Source of the DNA: Dermacentor variabilis
Lineage: Eukaryota; Arthropoda; Arachnida; Ixodida; Ixodidae
NCBI RefSeq assembly: GCF_050947875.1
Contig: NC_134574.1
Span: forward strand, 107,996,469-108,060,468
DNA length: 64,000 nt
Direction of reading: 5' to 3'
Shown: piece after piece, positions 42,951 to 54,655 of the stretch
Numbering within the stretch: position 1 is the first letter of the stretch
Layout of the letters: each line of letters begins with the position of its first letter
Position numbers and translations under genes: made by a program
Notes under the pieces: model-generated
What the model saw: only the letters and a program-made list of their open reading frames with translations
What the model was told of the DNA's origin: nothing
The model's database searches: none

Positions 42951-45214
42951 CTGCACGGTTCGCATTTCTCAAAGTTACGTCACCCTATATGCCGCGGGTA
43001 GTTTCCTTTTACTCCATACTCGATTTTTAAAAAAATTCTCTTTTTCAGGTGACACTCGAAGAGGCAGATGTTTCTCGACGCGAGAAGCCCAAACGCATAG
43101 TGGACTAAATAGGGAAACTCGCGGCGTGTAATGCAAAAGTCTAATTACTACAGATTATATATGCGTCATGAAAGTTTACGTTAGTTATTATATTTAGTTG
43201 TGTGGTGAACGCATCACTTGTCCGAGAAATTGAAATGCGAAGCCGACTACTTGAGAAATATTCTTGTCCTGCAATACAAAAATGTCCCTACCACACATGA
43301 TATATAGGTGATGAAAACTTCAGTTAGTTATATGATGCTGAGTAGGTAAGTGCAATATGCTACGAAATCATGTCCATCGGTAGAGCTTAAAGTCAGGGTC
43401 AAGGGTTCAGTGTACTCGGGGGGCCGGGCGCGTGTCCAATAAAATTTGCCGAAGTGGAGCCGCCTTTCCTCACCAGGCTATTAGCAGTACAACAGTTCAC
43501 ACTCACACACACAGACATACATGCATACGTTGTGGGTAGACGTGTATATGCGCGCGAGCCCCCTCTCTTACTTTTTTTGAGCAAAGGGACATATTAAGCA
43601 GTCGCCAGTCGTCTGCGAGTATTGTAATATAGCCTTGTCTTATCCCGGAAAACGTTGAGTTGTTTTATTGATATATATATATACGAGTTTTTGCGTGTTC
43701 CTTTACTACCTCTTATTGTTTTTCAGGGTGATGTGCAGAACCTTGTGTGTCTTTCTGCTCTGTTCACTATATTTACAGATTTTTTGTGCTTTTGGGGATT
43801 TCGTTTTTTTGCCACCCGGCGGGAAGCATCCGGTGCCCTCTAAAGGCGCCAACCCTACTCCACAAATTCATGTGATTAGGTTTATTTTGAACTAATTACT
43901 TTAGGTCACATACTGGAATTTACCAAACGCAGCCACAAGTTTCGAAAGAATTCGCAAAATGTGCCACGAAATTCCTTCCCAAGATGCGGCACTGTCTGTC
44001 GAATACTGAGCAGTTGACCACATAGCGACAGCTTTTCCATTCCGGACGTGTCTGCATGCTTGAGCTGCATGATAATTGTTTGGAGCGCACATGCACCTGC
44101 TGCCTACGTAAGTTCCAATGTAACGAGCGCCATTCCATCTTTGCCGCTCCCCTCCTCCTCTTATCCTCCACCTACATGGAGCGCGGCTAGCGCCACCTGT
44201 GTAGCATTTTCAAACCTCCCAGCAAACGTTCAAAAACAAATACCTTTTTCGTCAGTAATCCTTTTGAAACTGTATTCTGTGCAGCATGTTCTTTATTGAT
44301 GCGTGTGTCGGCGTAAACTATGCTGCGTGAAATAATAAAAAAAAGTTTTGCCACCTGTCGGTGGTGGTGATGATCAGCGCGGGCACGTGGAAAAACCACG
44401 TGACCACATTAAGCCAATTACGTACGGACAATGCTGGGAGCGCACGAGGATGAAGATGACGGCGTCTTGATTACAGAGTGGCGCTGTCTTGAAATGTGCC
44501 TATCTAGGGTGCCGAATTTGGTGAAGGGCCATCGCCCTTTAATATATGTATTAGAGGTCACAGTATCCAAAAAAAAACCGGACGAAAGCGAGCGAAGACA
44601 ATGCTGTAACTGCTTAATAAATATTTATTTCTTAAATAATAACTGAAGTGTAGAATATCTTAAGACTAACTCAATTAGACCGAATCTGGCCAATTCGTTA
44701 TTGTACCGCTGTTGTAACGTATGACGGTAATATCAGTTCACATACTCTAATATGTTACCGTACTTCTAATATACACGGAGGAAGCAATTTGAAGCGTAGT
44801 CGTAAGACAAGTAAAAGGAAAGTTATCAGGGAAATAAGCGCGCCCAAGCATGCGCGATGGCCAGCGGTCGTTTCTTGTAACCCCGCGCAGCTGCGCTGAA
44901 ATCGCGTAACGCGGGTTCAGCTGTGCTGGCACTGCGTGGCGAATGTCGCCGTTGCAAAAGCGACAGGGCTTCCCTGTGCCCAGGCCGAGAGCTGATGACC
45001 TTGAGTGCGGCGACCTGAGTGAGGCACCCAGCGCGGTTCCGAGAAAGCGGCGGCGACTCCGGTTGCTAGAGCTACCAGCTTAGTAAATTAGGGCGCGGCA
45101 CAGGGACGAACCATACTTACACTGGCTGGAGAATCATTTCTACGGACCCGCTGTTCACGCGCTTCTTTATATAAAGTCTTTATTACGCGCGCTCGCTTAC
45201 GTGGGACCGAGTCT
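42951..45214. other. Intron sequence without recognised element
   Basis: No mobile-element motif identified. Short TA run at 43671-43682 and an A run at 44336-44344. Several open frames lack any domain. Confidence 0.4.
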
Positions 45215-47325
45215 TAAGCGCCGCGTGGCGTTGCCAAGCTTCGCGACAAAATCATGAGGATTCTGGCTGTAGCTTGGCGCAACGATAAAGAACTCTCCCA
45301 GGAGGCCAGAAGTGCATTCACAGACGAAGTCGGCTGAACTGCAACCGATGTCTGCTCTCAGGGAGGCTGGGATGTCCAGCAACGCAAAAGGCAGTGCGTG
45401 ATGCCATGCGGACGGATCGCGTGCTTTCGGCACCGCTTCCGAGTTGGGCGATGCATGCGCCCTACCAGTCCATAGCTGGCTGGGTGGCATAGGCGGCCAT
45501 CCAAATCCGCGCAGTTCCAAGTAGTTGCGTCAGGCTAGAGAACAACGCGCACTTAAACTGCAGACCACTGTCCGAAGTAATGAGTGAGGACATGCACATG
45601 CCATGGCGTGAGCCGTGATATCTGGTAGGGGAATAACCGCAGGCCTGTGCGCGAAACGGCCTACGCACGTCAAGGAGTGGAACAACGGCACGGCGGCAGT
45701 GCACCGACGATGTCTAGATTGTAGCAAGGCAAAAGGTTTAGTCGTTATCGAAATATCGATAGTACAAAAACTATCAATACTATAATGATGACGCACAAAT
45801 GATATCGACAGTACTCTCAAGTGCACTGTGGTAGTATCGCTAATGCAATATCGGTAATTTAAAACTACTCAATGTACCCAACGCAAACCCTGCCACATGA
45901 AGTTGGCGCTGCTTTCCTGTTCCCGAATGCATGAACTCAGTGTTACGTGTGGTCAATTAACGCAAAACTTCCAGTAATATAATTAGTGAAAGACTCGAAA
46001 ACTATGGACTGCACTGTCGAGAGCTTACTATCCATGGTACTGCTATCAGTATCTTTTGTTATACTATCTATAGTTTCGTAGCGAAATATTCATCCATTCA
46101 TGCCGCAATACTGTATAATACTATCAAAAGCCTTTTTTACACTATCGCATGTTTATAAAAAGACTTCATAACCAAGGATAGTTACTTTGAGGCAGTTTTG
46201 CATCAAGTGGTTGTGTTCAAAACACCCACTTGGCATGGAGAAGACACCGATGGGGGAACCGTGTGGTACAAAACGTTACGTCGCTGGCACCTAATGCAGA
46301 TCCATTGGCGAACATCGCGGTCCATGGTCCCCTACATGCAGCGGTCCGCGATGAGGCACCGGGTGGCTCGTACGCGGGTCAAACCAGAGAATGCCGCTCA
46401 TCAAACATTGTGCATCCACACTGAGCGGCCACGAAAGTGCCGGGCGATCCGGTCGACATGGCACACATGATGGAGTCCGAGCTGAACGGCAGCTTATCTT
46501 CGCCAAATGAGAAGTTCGCTGCTGTGGTGCGGAGGTGCAAGCCCAAGACAATGTGTGTGTCTTGGACCACGGCGAGAGCAGCGAGGACTAGACTGTCACT
46601 GTGGGTTGCCTGGGGTGTCATGATAGCGGGTTGGGAACGTGCATCAGCGAGGACATTTTGCTGGAGCCGCAGATATAGCAGAGTCCTTTTTTTCGTGATT
46701 GCCCGAGCGTCATGCGATTGCCTGAGTTGCGAGAGAGTCATCTGGAGATTTTGCATCTAGGTATCTGTCTTTTCCTAGGTAATACAATGCCACGGAGGAG
46801 GAAGCGCTTCACTCAGCTTGTCCCTAGCTGAGCTGCAATGTGTTGGGTATCTGGAGTGAATTCTGATAAGTACGACATCTGGCGCTGCTCTCTGGCTGTG
46901 AGTGCGCGTCCGTCTGATTTCATTGATCGCAGAGCAAACGTGCGAGGCTTGTTGTCAACGAGGTTGCAGAGATCGGCTGCATCGTGGAAATCGTGGAAGT
47001 AACGGACTGCGTGATAGGCGGCTAGGATTACTTGCGTAACTTCTTTGCGCTACATGAAGGGCCTGCGTGTTTGGGTATGCGTGGCTGTGAATGATTTTTG
47101 TCAAAACGACGGTCGACGCCCGGCCCGGCCAAACGCGCTGTAGCGCTGTTCTGCAGGCGCTAGTTTCTGAGAGCATAACGCAATGAATTGCAAACTGTGC
47201 TCACTCCGCTGTCCTAGCAACGCTGCCAAGGTAGGCAGCCTGCACCGCAAGGCAAAGACACGAGTCTGTTTTAGAGCGATGGCTCCATTACTCCCGGGGA
47301 AAACCCACAAAACGCCTGGTTAAGT
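45215..47325 (-). pseudogene. Ty3/gypsy RNase H-integrase remnant, second lineage
   Basis: From 47325 downward: RNase H end (CSQKLAPAEQRYSAFGR at about 47200, then AAYHAVRYFHDFHDAADLCN, NKPRTFALRS, YLSEFTPDTQH in another frame near 46860-47030), the integrase finger region (46756-46290, ending STGSPGTFV and MFDERHSLV), the integrase core (LITSDSGLQFKCALFSSLTQ LLGTARI-like, 45610-45500) and its end (ADIGCSSADFVC, LLGEFF, 45350-45280). Frames shift repeatedly. Sequence at about 45735-46190 does not belong and appears to be an inserted ACTATC-rich repeat. The lineage differs from the other gypsy elements here. Confidence 0.7.
45735..46190. repeat. ACTATC/GATAGT-rich degenerate repeat
   Basis: Words such as atcgatagta, aaactatcaatacta, gtagtatcg, ttactatcc, ctatcagtatc, atactatctatag and tactatcaaaag recur at irregular spacing. 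It interrupts the gypsy integrase remnant. Confidence 0.4.
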
Positions 47326-47699
47326 AAATCTGACCTCCAAGCTTAGCCAAGGTCAAACTAGTGCAGCATGCCACTGCCGGTTGCTGCTCCGTACATCGCG
47401 TGGGCACCCATATCTTGAAAGCGATCTGCGACGTAGCCAAACTGCGCCGAGTGCAGGTGGCTTCGTGTGTGCTGTGCTTCCAACGCTTAGTTTGCGTTGA
47501 GGCGAAATGCGGCATGAAGCTCATTTCGCTCGCTGCTACTGCCGCGCCTAGCGGCGTTTGTGTGTTGTCTTTTGGTGCAGTTGTAGATGCGGTAGTTGCT
47601 GACGGCGCCGACCAGCATCCGTGTCCTTTCCCAAAGCAACCAAGTTAGTCGTGCTATTGCTCGACAAACTTAGTTTAACTGCATTCGACCACGACAATA
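47326..47699. other. Intron sequence without recognised element
   Basis: Continues from the gypsy remnant; may hold decayed RT sequence but no motif can be read. Confidence 0.3.
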
Positions 47700-48065
47700 T
47701 TTAATGCGGTAGCGTTAAGGGCTCCATGTCGCAAAAAAATGTGGCGCTGTCGTTCCGCGCCCAGAGTCGACCATCGTTTCGACAAAAATCATTCACAGCC
47801 ACCACTGCCCAAACACGCAGGCCCTTCATGTAGCGCGAAGAAGTTACGCAAATAATTTCTCAAAGTAAAATACGTCAGAATAATTGTAAAGTACGACTTC
47901 CACACAACCTACAGACATGATAGCATCGGATCGCAGTTTGAATATAGGGGAAAACATAATTCTGTTACGCTGAAACTCAAACATAAGCCCTTTATCAAGC
48001 GTTTCCAAAATTCACACAGGGACCATGGCCTCCGAAATTCGCGCGCGCGTAAAATGAAGCTGGCG
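47700..48065 (+). repeat. AACGCGATAGCG-family repeat, 3'-truncated
   Basis: Starts AATGCGGTAGCGTTAAGG at 47702 and follows the 13.3-kb copy through taaaatacgtca, acctacagacatgatagc, ggggaaaacataattctgttacg, caagcgtttcc and ggccatgg-like blocks to about 48065, where it stops before the terminal block. Confidence 0.6.
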
Positions 48066-48449
48066 TTGTACTTCCCTTCTCCCAGGGTCTTATTCCGACT
48101 GACGCTGAGCGCAACTCCCGATTGAAGGCATGTCACTTCAGCAGCAGGGGAAAGACGGACTCGTCTATCGTGCCGCATATATTCAAGCTTCCTCTTACGC
48201 CACCCTACTACGCCACAGGCTGGTTGTCCCACCCAAATGGAGTTTCATACAGTTACTAGAGGGAACAGTGGCGTTAGTGTCTACGGAAGCTTCAAGCTGG
48301 ACAGTGCAGCCAGCATGGTAAGAATGGGTAGTACATGGATTTGCCTAAACCTCATCCTTGTGGATTTGAATGGCTTCGTGGCTTCGCAAGCTTGTCATAT
48401 TTAAGGAAGTCCTGCGTTATAAATAGTTAAATAAACGATACTAAAATTG
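48066..48449. other. Intron sequence without recognised element
   Basis: No gene or repeat recognised. Confidence 0.3.
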
Positions 48450-48530
48450 TGCGACGGCAGGGTTTGAATACAAGACACTTAGCACACAAAGCCCGATATT
48501 GAGACCATTACGCTGCGGACGCATGGACAA
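48450..48530 (-). mobile_element. tRNA-derived SINE body
   Basis: Minus strand: A-box-like CAGCGTAATGGTCTCAATAT at about 48515-48496 and a B-box-like GTATTCAAACCCTGCC at 48472-48457. The B box departs from GGTTCGAATCC at several positions, so this is a decayed SINE and not a tRNA gene. Confidence 0.45.
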
Positions 48531-49099
48531 GTGGAACCACTGCAGTTAACAGAGACAATGGGTCCTTGCAGTCTTCTTGAATTCTGTATTCTATAAAAGT
48601 ATAAATTACTTTGCAATTTAATCCAATTTAGGAGCAGATAAAGCGTAATAAAGCAAGTCACAATAACGTCAAGAGCCCCATGCATGAAAACCGGACAAAT
48701 CCAGCGTCCTAAATATCATTGCCATGGTGGCAGAACAATCGCAGTGCCAGAATTCCCTCGAGTAATTATTGCAGGAAACTCTATGCCCCAATGAGCCGCG
48801 TTTCGCTGTTCTGCGTGCGTAGTCTGGTAAACGGAGCGGATTATTTGCTGTCAATTGTTCCGTTTTACATAGTCTTTTTGAAATGTACAAATACGGAACG
48901 AGAATTTTACGATTATTGCCTTCAACTTTCGAGTACAAACATTTCCTTTAATGTTCGTAACTATTATTTTAATGAATGCAATGTGTTTATTAGTGAACTG
49001 ATTATTTCTTTTCACTTTTTTGTAAATTATGTCCGCCTGGTCAGATTATTCTTCTGCAGTGATGCAATTCCCGTAACTTCTGTGGGCTTTTCTTTATAA

Positions 49100-49480
49100 A
49101 TTTGACCACCCTTCCACTACTGTCAAGAGGAGCGCAAGCGAAGCTCCGGATCCGCGGCTCTTCCTTAACGCCTCGGCTTCGCGCTTCCTCACGGCGAGGT
49201 AGGCACGTGGACGACGAGCCCTTTCTCGAGCGAGTTCCCGGCGGCGTTCATCAAACGCCGCCTGTTCTTCGGCCGAACGCACGCCGCGTGGTCCCCTCCC
49301 ACTGCCGTTCCTTCAGCGCAGCCTGCTCTTCGGCAGAACGAACCAATCGCGGACTTCCCATCGGACTGCCGGGCCTGAATTAGCGGGAAACGGCGGGCGC
49401 GAGGCAAGCGAACATGCAATCACAGCCTTTCCCTCCTCCGGACGCAGGGACGCCTGTGTCGCGCATTGCGTTGCGCCAAC
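49100..49480 (-). other. Decayed coding repeat, Arg/Glu-rich
   Basis: Two minus frames read a similar block: RSAEEQAALKERQWE near 49350-49300 and RSAEEQAAFDERRRELARER near 49282-49220, the second followed by AYLAVRKREAEALRKSRG. These charged repeated blocks look like the spacer of a transposon-encoded protein, but I cannot name the family. Confidence 0.35.
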
Positions 49481-49523
49481 TTCATGTACATAAATCTCAT
49501 TTTGAGGAGTGCGAATGGTCAGC

Positions 49524-49592
49524 CGGGTGTGGTTGAATTGGTTAGCGTGGTAGTCCAGCAACATAGAGGTCGGTGCTTCGTATCCGCAGCCC
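49524..49592 (+). mobile_element. tRNA-derived SINE body
   Basis: A-box-like TTGAATTGGTTAGCGTGGTA (49533-49552) and a B-box-like GAGGTCGGTGCTTCGTATCC (49566-49585). Decayed, followed by T-rich sequence. Confidence 0.4.
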
Positions 49593-50292
49593 GACAAGCA
49601 GTTTTCATTCTTGCGCTGCTTGAGCTTCTTTTTCGTACGGAAACACCAACGCCGACTCGCGCGAGGCAATGCAAGCTTCGCTTGAAAAAAAATTGTCGGA
49701 TGTAAAAATGAACTGCACTAGAGCGCTGAAATGCGCTAGCACGCTGAAATGGGCAGATTCGTGCGGAAAATAAAGAAACAGCGCTAGAATACAGGAAGGA
49801 CACGAGAAGAGCCCATATTTGTCTCTTCTTTTCACCGTCCAGTTTTTTTAGAGGTGTTGTGTTTCGATGCGAAAACCATAAAAAAACACTCGATATCAAT
49901 GTCGAGTGTAAAAGAAAAACTAGGATGGTGGGCCATGTTAGTCAAGTCGTATATGTGTCTGGTTTAGTGATGCACGAGTGTTAGATCTTCGGAGCCCCTT
50001 TGACTCAGCATGTGGGACCAACTTGTTATCAGCTGTAGGTCGTGACTGCGGCATGTCATGCCGTTTTAAATCCTCATGGTGTGGACAACAGTCGCTGTCT
50101 CTCAGATTCCTTGGCGCAAACAAAGATCGTTCTGAATTTCTTTCTTTCTTGAACTAAGCTACAAGGTGCCCAGTGTCAAAGCAATACAAATGAAACGATA
50201 AATATTGAGACATCATTCTATTAGGTGGTATGGAATTGCTTCGATTGCGCGCTTCTGCCATCTCAACTACAAGAGCTCTGGGTATCACTCAC
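49593..50292. other. Intron sequence without recognised element
   Basis: Directly downstream of exon 2's donor. A gatatcaatgtcgag run and A runs only; nothing recognised. Confidence 0.35.
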
Positions 50293-50970
50293 GTGGGACA
50301 GTCGTAGTTGTGGCCGCTGTAGTAGTTGTAGGTGCAGGAGGTGGACTTCGGGACGACGGCGGATGCCCAGGAACAGGTGGCGTAACAGGTGGCGTAACAG
50401 GTGGCGTAACAGGTGGCGTAACAGGTGGCGTAACAGGTGGCGTAACAGGTGGCGAAACACGTGGCGGAACACGTGGCGGAACACGTGGCGGAACAGGTCG
50501 CGGCACAGGTCGCGGCACAGGTGGACCAGCTGGTGGGGCACGTGGAGGTCGGGACGACGGCGGATGCTGAGAAACAGCTGGCGGAGCGCCAGGAACAGGT
50601 GGCGTATCAGGCGGCGTAACAGGTGGCGTATCAGGCGGCGTAACAGGTGGCGAAACACGTGGCGAAACACGTGGCGCAACGGGTGGCGCAACGGGTGGTG
50701 GAACGGGTGGACCAGCTGGTGGAACCCGAGAACCAGCTGGCTGAGGCTGAAGGCCAGGCATCGACGAGGAGGTTGCCGTGGAAGCATTGACCACAATCGG
50801 TAGTGGCAGCGGAGGAGGACCGCTACCATCTCCGCCTCCGCCTCCGCCTCCGCCTCCGACGTGCACGACGACAGCAGCCCCGTCGCCGGGGTCGGGTTCC
50901 TCATCGCCTGCATATTGTTCCATTCCTTGAACCCTTGAAGCTCCGCGTTCAAGCGCAAGCCGTCGACCTT
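50293..50970 (-). CDS. Exon 2 of the host gene (Pro/Gly-rich stalk)
   Basis: Acceptor tatttctgag (AG at 50972-50971), donor GTGAGT (50292-50287), 678 bp. Two bases complete a Glu codon with exon 1, 225 codons follow, and one base is left for exon 3. The peptide begins GRRLALERGASRVQGMEQYA, GDEEPDPGDG, then a run of nine Gly, then Pro-rich repeats of PPVT, PPVA, PRVS and PPDT type, and ends APTTTTAATTTTVP. Low-complexity Pro/Thr sequence of this sort is typical of an extended, possibly O-glycosylated stalk. The 12-bp DNA repeat leaves other frames open on both strands; I choose this frame because only it fits the phases of exons 1 and 3. Confidence 0.8.
50376..50715 (-). repeat. 12-bp coding minisatellite inside exon 2
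   Basis: Units of type GGTGGCGTAACA (plus strand) run from about 50376 to 50530 and from about 50593 to 50715. A larger duplication of about 200 bp is suggested by gacgacggcggatgc at 50352 and 50554. A 12-bp unit encodes four residues (PPVT and variants), so copy-number change preserves the frame. Confidence 0.8.
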
Positions 50971-51594
50971 CTCAGAAATACTAAAATATGGGCTAGTTGC
51001 TACGCCCTCAATAACGGGACACTAAAGAGAAACAAATAAGTTTTCTTTGATGAAGTATTCTTGGAGAATTTTATTTTAGTTCATTTCGAAGTAAAGGAGG
51101 CGAGGGGAAGGGGTGTTTGACTATTAGAAAAGAGGATGTAGGTCAAAGCTCGAATCTGGAGGTTTCGTGCAGAAACGCCATAGGGCTTGTACATCAGTAT
51201 GACGTCACGAATTTTAAAATATTTTTTTTTTTGTATTTGGGACCGTTCGTGTTCTTGTTCTCGTTCTTGAAACTTCCTGGGCTCCATCCTTGACTCTTCC
51301 GTAAAACATAGTACTCTGTTGCCCCCCTCCCTCCCTAACGCCACTGGGCGGGAGCAGGCGCTGTCAATCAAAATATCCGACGTCACAACTTGCTGGGGCA
51401 AGCATTGAGCTTTCCAAAATAATTTCTTAAAGTAACGCCGGCGCTGCATTCGTTGAGCCACCATTGGAATGATGGGTGGCACATGGATTTGTATAATCTT
51501 TGGTCTTGTGGATTCCGACGCTCTTGAGGCTCATACTCATTGCACTTTCAGTATTTTTTCAACTACAGGGGACCGTGCGAGCACGCACAATCGC
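50971..51594. other. Intron sequence without recognised element
   Basis: Between exon 2 and the hairpin repeat; T-run near 51225-51234. Nothing recognised. Confidence 0.35.
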
Positions 51595-51607
51595 TACTAA
51601 TTGCAGC

Positions 51608-52083
<476 letters not shown>

Positions 52084-52207
52084 TACTAATTGCAGCGTGG
52101 TTCAGGCTGTCGAGCTGGCCCACATCGAAATGCGCCAAGCGTCTCAACCCTCCGTCTAGCCCTTGAGGAATTCGTAAGGGCATTACAACGCCGCGCGATG
52201 ACGGATG

Positions 52208-52280
52208 CTTGCGTGTGGCTTGATGGTTTGAATATCGGGCGTGTGCTGGAAGTCGTGCGTTCGAACCGCGCCATCGGGCA
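52208..52280 (+). mobile_element. tRNA-derived SINE body
   Basis: A-box-like TGTGGCTTGATGGTTTGAAT (52214-52233) and B box GTGCGTTCGAACCGCGCC (52255-52272) at tRNA-like spacing. The ends match poorly and no acceptor stem is evident. Confidence 0.5.
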
Positions 52281-52299
52281 AATTTGTATAATGTTCGTC

Positions 52300-54563
52300 T
52301 AATTACTTGCTACACGGTACTTCATTGAAAACGACCAGTTTGCTAAGGCGTTTAAAGGAGAAAGGACGAAGCTCAAGCAAGTCCGTGCGCTACCCAATAT
52401 TCCGGTGCTGACTGAAGCGCCCCGCTTGTAGCTCCCATAGACACTAACGGTATAGCTCTGTCTAGTATACGAAACCTTATGGGTGCGGGAATTTCAAGCG
52501 AGCGCCGTCAGTCGCCTTTAGGTCGTGCGTATTTTCTAGCCTGTTTTTTGTATTGTGTAACGGTAATTTATCCACACCATTCAACAATTTTTTTCTTGTT
52601 TAGTGTTCGTCTAATGTCGTGCCACTTAGGTTGCATTGACAAAGTGCTTGCAAATATTTTCCGCCTACCTAAACGAAACGACGTCCCAGAAAAATTCGCA
52701 AATTTATCGAACGGAGTTCCACACAATCGAAGTTCGATTTAGTTTTTACATAGACACGACAATAAATGCCTCCAACTCTATTCCAGTGAATTAGCCACTC
52801 ATGTCGGGGACAGCATTCCACGCGCCTGTACCTATTTTCTGGAAAACTGGGTCACGCACTTCTACCTGGTACCACAAGTACGCTCGTTTTATATTTACTT
52901 AAACACGGTTCTAGGTAAAGGGGTGAGTAGATTTGTCCACATAAAAGTTACAGGTATGTGAAACACTGCTTCACATAAAAGCGTTCACTTCGAAAACACC
53001 TCCGCGTACTTATTGTCGCGTGAACTTCAGAAGTAAAAAAAAAAACAGAAAATTCCCAGGTATGAAACGCTCTTTCCTGTAGTTTGCAATGTTATGAGGA
53101 ACGCCGCTCCATTGAAAGCGCGTGACAACTGGACAGAATGTGTTGAGCCGTTGACAGAAATTCAATCACTATCATGTACAGTGGTACAAATGAGCGTGGT
53201 GTTCGAGATTTAGGTAGGAATTCATATTTCGAAATTGGCAAGGAAGCACTCTAGAAACCAGCAACTGACGCGAACTGGCCCTGAAGCTTTGGTATAACTT
53301 CGCGTGCACTATCTATGAGATTACTGTACTCGAAGTCGGCCGTTATTAAGTGCCCCATATATACTTAGTGTTTAAAATTGTAGTTGTTACATAATTGGGC
53401 TTTTTACGCTTTATTGTATGCGTATTACGAAGTGAAAAAAAAAGAAGCTCGCGCTAACGAGCGATGCTCGTGTCTCTCTATGCATGGCGGTGCACATGAT
53501 ATCCGCTGTACGCGCATGAAATTCCGAGCTCGCATGCAAGATAAATCCTTTGTTCCAGCTCGCTAAGGTATTCGACAGACTACGGGGCTTCGGAAATGAA
53601 AAAGCCCACGCATGAGTACGGCAACATTCGCTCAACTGCGTATCATGCGTAAGAGCGTAGCTTCACTTGAGAGAACTTGGCTTGGCTAAAGAAAGAAAAA
53701 GATGTCTTGACTGGTTAAGACTAAAGCCGTTGGAGAGGAAAGTATGTGGACAGGCGTAGTTCTCATTATAGGAAGTAATGTAACGTTTCGAAAAACATGA
53801 TTCGCAGAAACATCGCCTTGATAAACAGAACAATACTTTCTCCCAGCTGCGACCGGGCTCGTCTTCTGCCACCCGCCAATGGCGGCGTATAATAGCTACT
53901 GCGCTGGTTCCACCACGCTTCCAGCGTACGACTACATCCTTACGGCAGATCGAAAAATGTCTGATAAGCAATGTTCCAAGGCGTTTTCCACGTAACCACT
54001 GCATGGTTCGATACGCTTACCAGTAATCTTTCTACTGCACTTACAAATAATGAGTACCATCAAAAATTGGTTGTCAGTGCCTTTGAATAAGAAGAAATAT
54101 TTTCAAAACGTTTCCGTTTCAGGTTGGAACGTTAAGTGGAATGACACTGATAGGTTCATTACTGGTGCGATGGCACTACAGAGAGTAAACGAAGACACGA
54201 AAATATACAGTGAAGACAATCGCGGCGCGTCTACTTCTTCACCGTGTCTACCTTCATCCGGTATCGTTTGCTCAAGGCCTTCTCATATTACTAGTCCATG
54301 CATACCTGCACATCCACTCATGTTAAATAGGCAGTGGGAGGCTTGGCTTGCGGATGAGTGAAAGGAGAACCAAGTGGCTCTCCTGGACCAAACCCAGCGA
54401 GCCGCTCGCGCCAGTGAAGCCTTCGACTAAGGGCCCAACCACGCTTGCCTACTTTTCTTTTTGGAACATAAAGTTTCCTTCCTTCATTCCTTCCGCGGCG
54501 CCATCGCGCCAGATACGAGCCTCTTCAAGTAAACTATCTCCCGAGGAAATGGTAGCAGCTCAC
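52300..54563. other. Intron 1 sequence without recognised element
   Basis: AT-rich; no coding motif or repeat identified on either strand. The gcgccgtcagtcg and later segments show no tandem structure. Confidence 0.4.
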
Positions 54564-54655
54564 CACCAATACTTCCGGCCATGAGGAAGAAGCCGATTCC
54601 TACCACGCCGAGGCACACCAGGAATAGGATAACTGCTGTCATTGCTGTAGCGTCA
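54564..54655 (-). CDS. Exon 1 found: hydrophobic signal-anchor segment of the host gene
   Basis: Ends at a GTGAGC donor (54563-54558) after GSIG plus one base, which pairs with the AA of exon 2 to make Glu. From the ATG at 54642 it encodes 26 residues: MTAVILFLVCLGVVGIGFFL then MAGSIG, a strong membrane or signal segment. A pyrimidine-rich acceptor (cttctttattgctgcgcag) ends at 54656, so the exon may instead continue from an upstream exon carrying a cytosolic N-terminus. The same frame is also open further upstream (GFKKKRASLLLRSDATA), which would give a basic cytosolic tail and a type II membrane protein. I take 54655 as the boundary with moderate confidence. Confidence 0.7.

Noticed and set aside
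50225..50803. Plus-strand frame of about 192 codons rich in Arg, Trp and Asn
   Set aside because: Shadow of the 12-bp coding minisatellite of exon 2 on the other strand; no splice or homology support.
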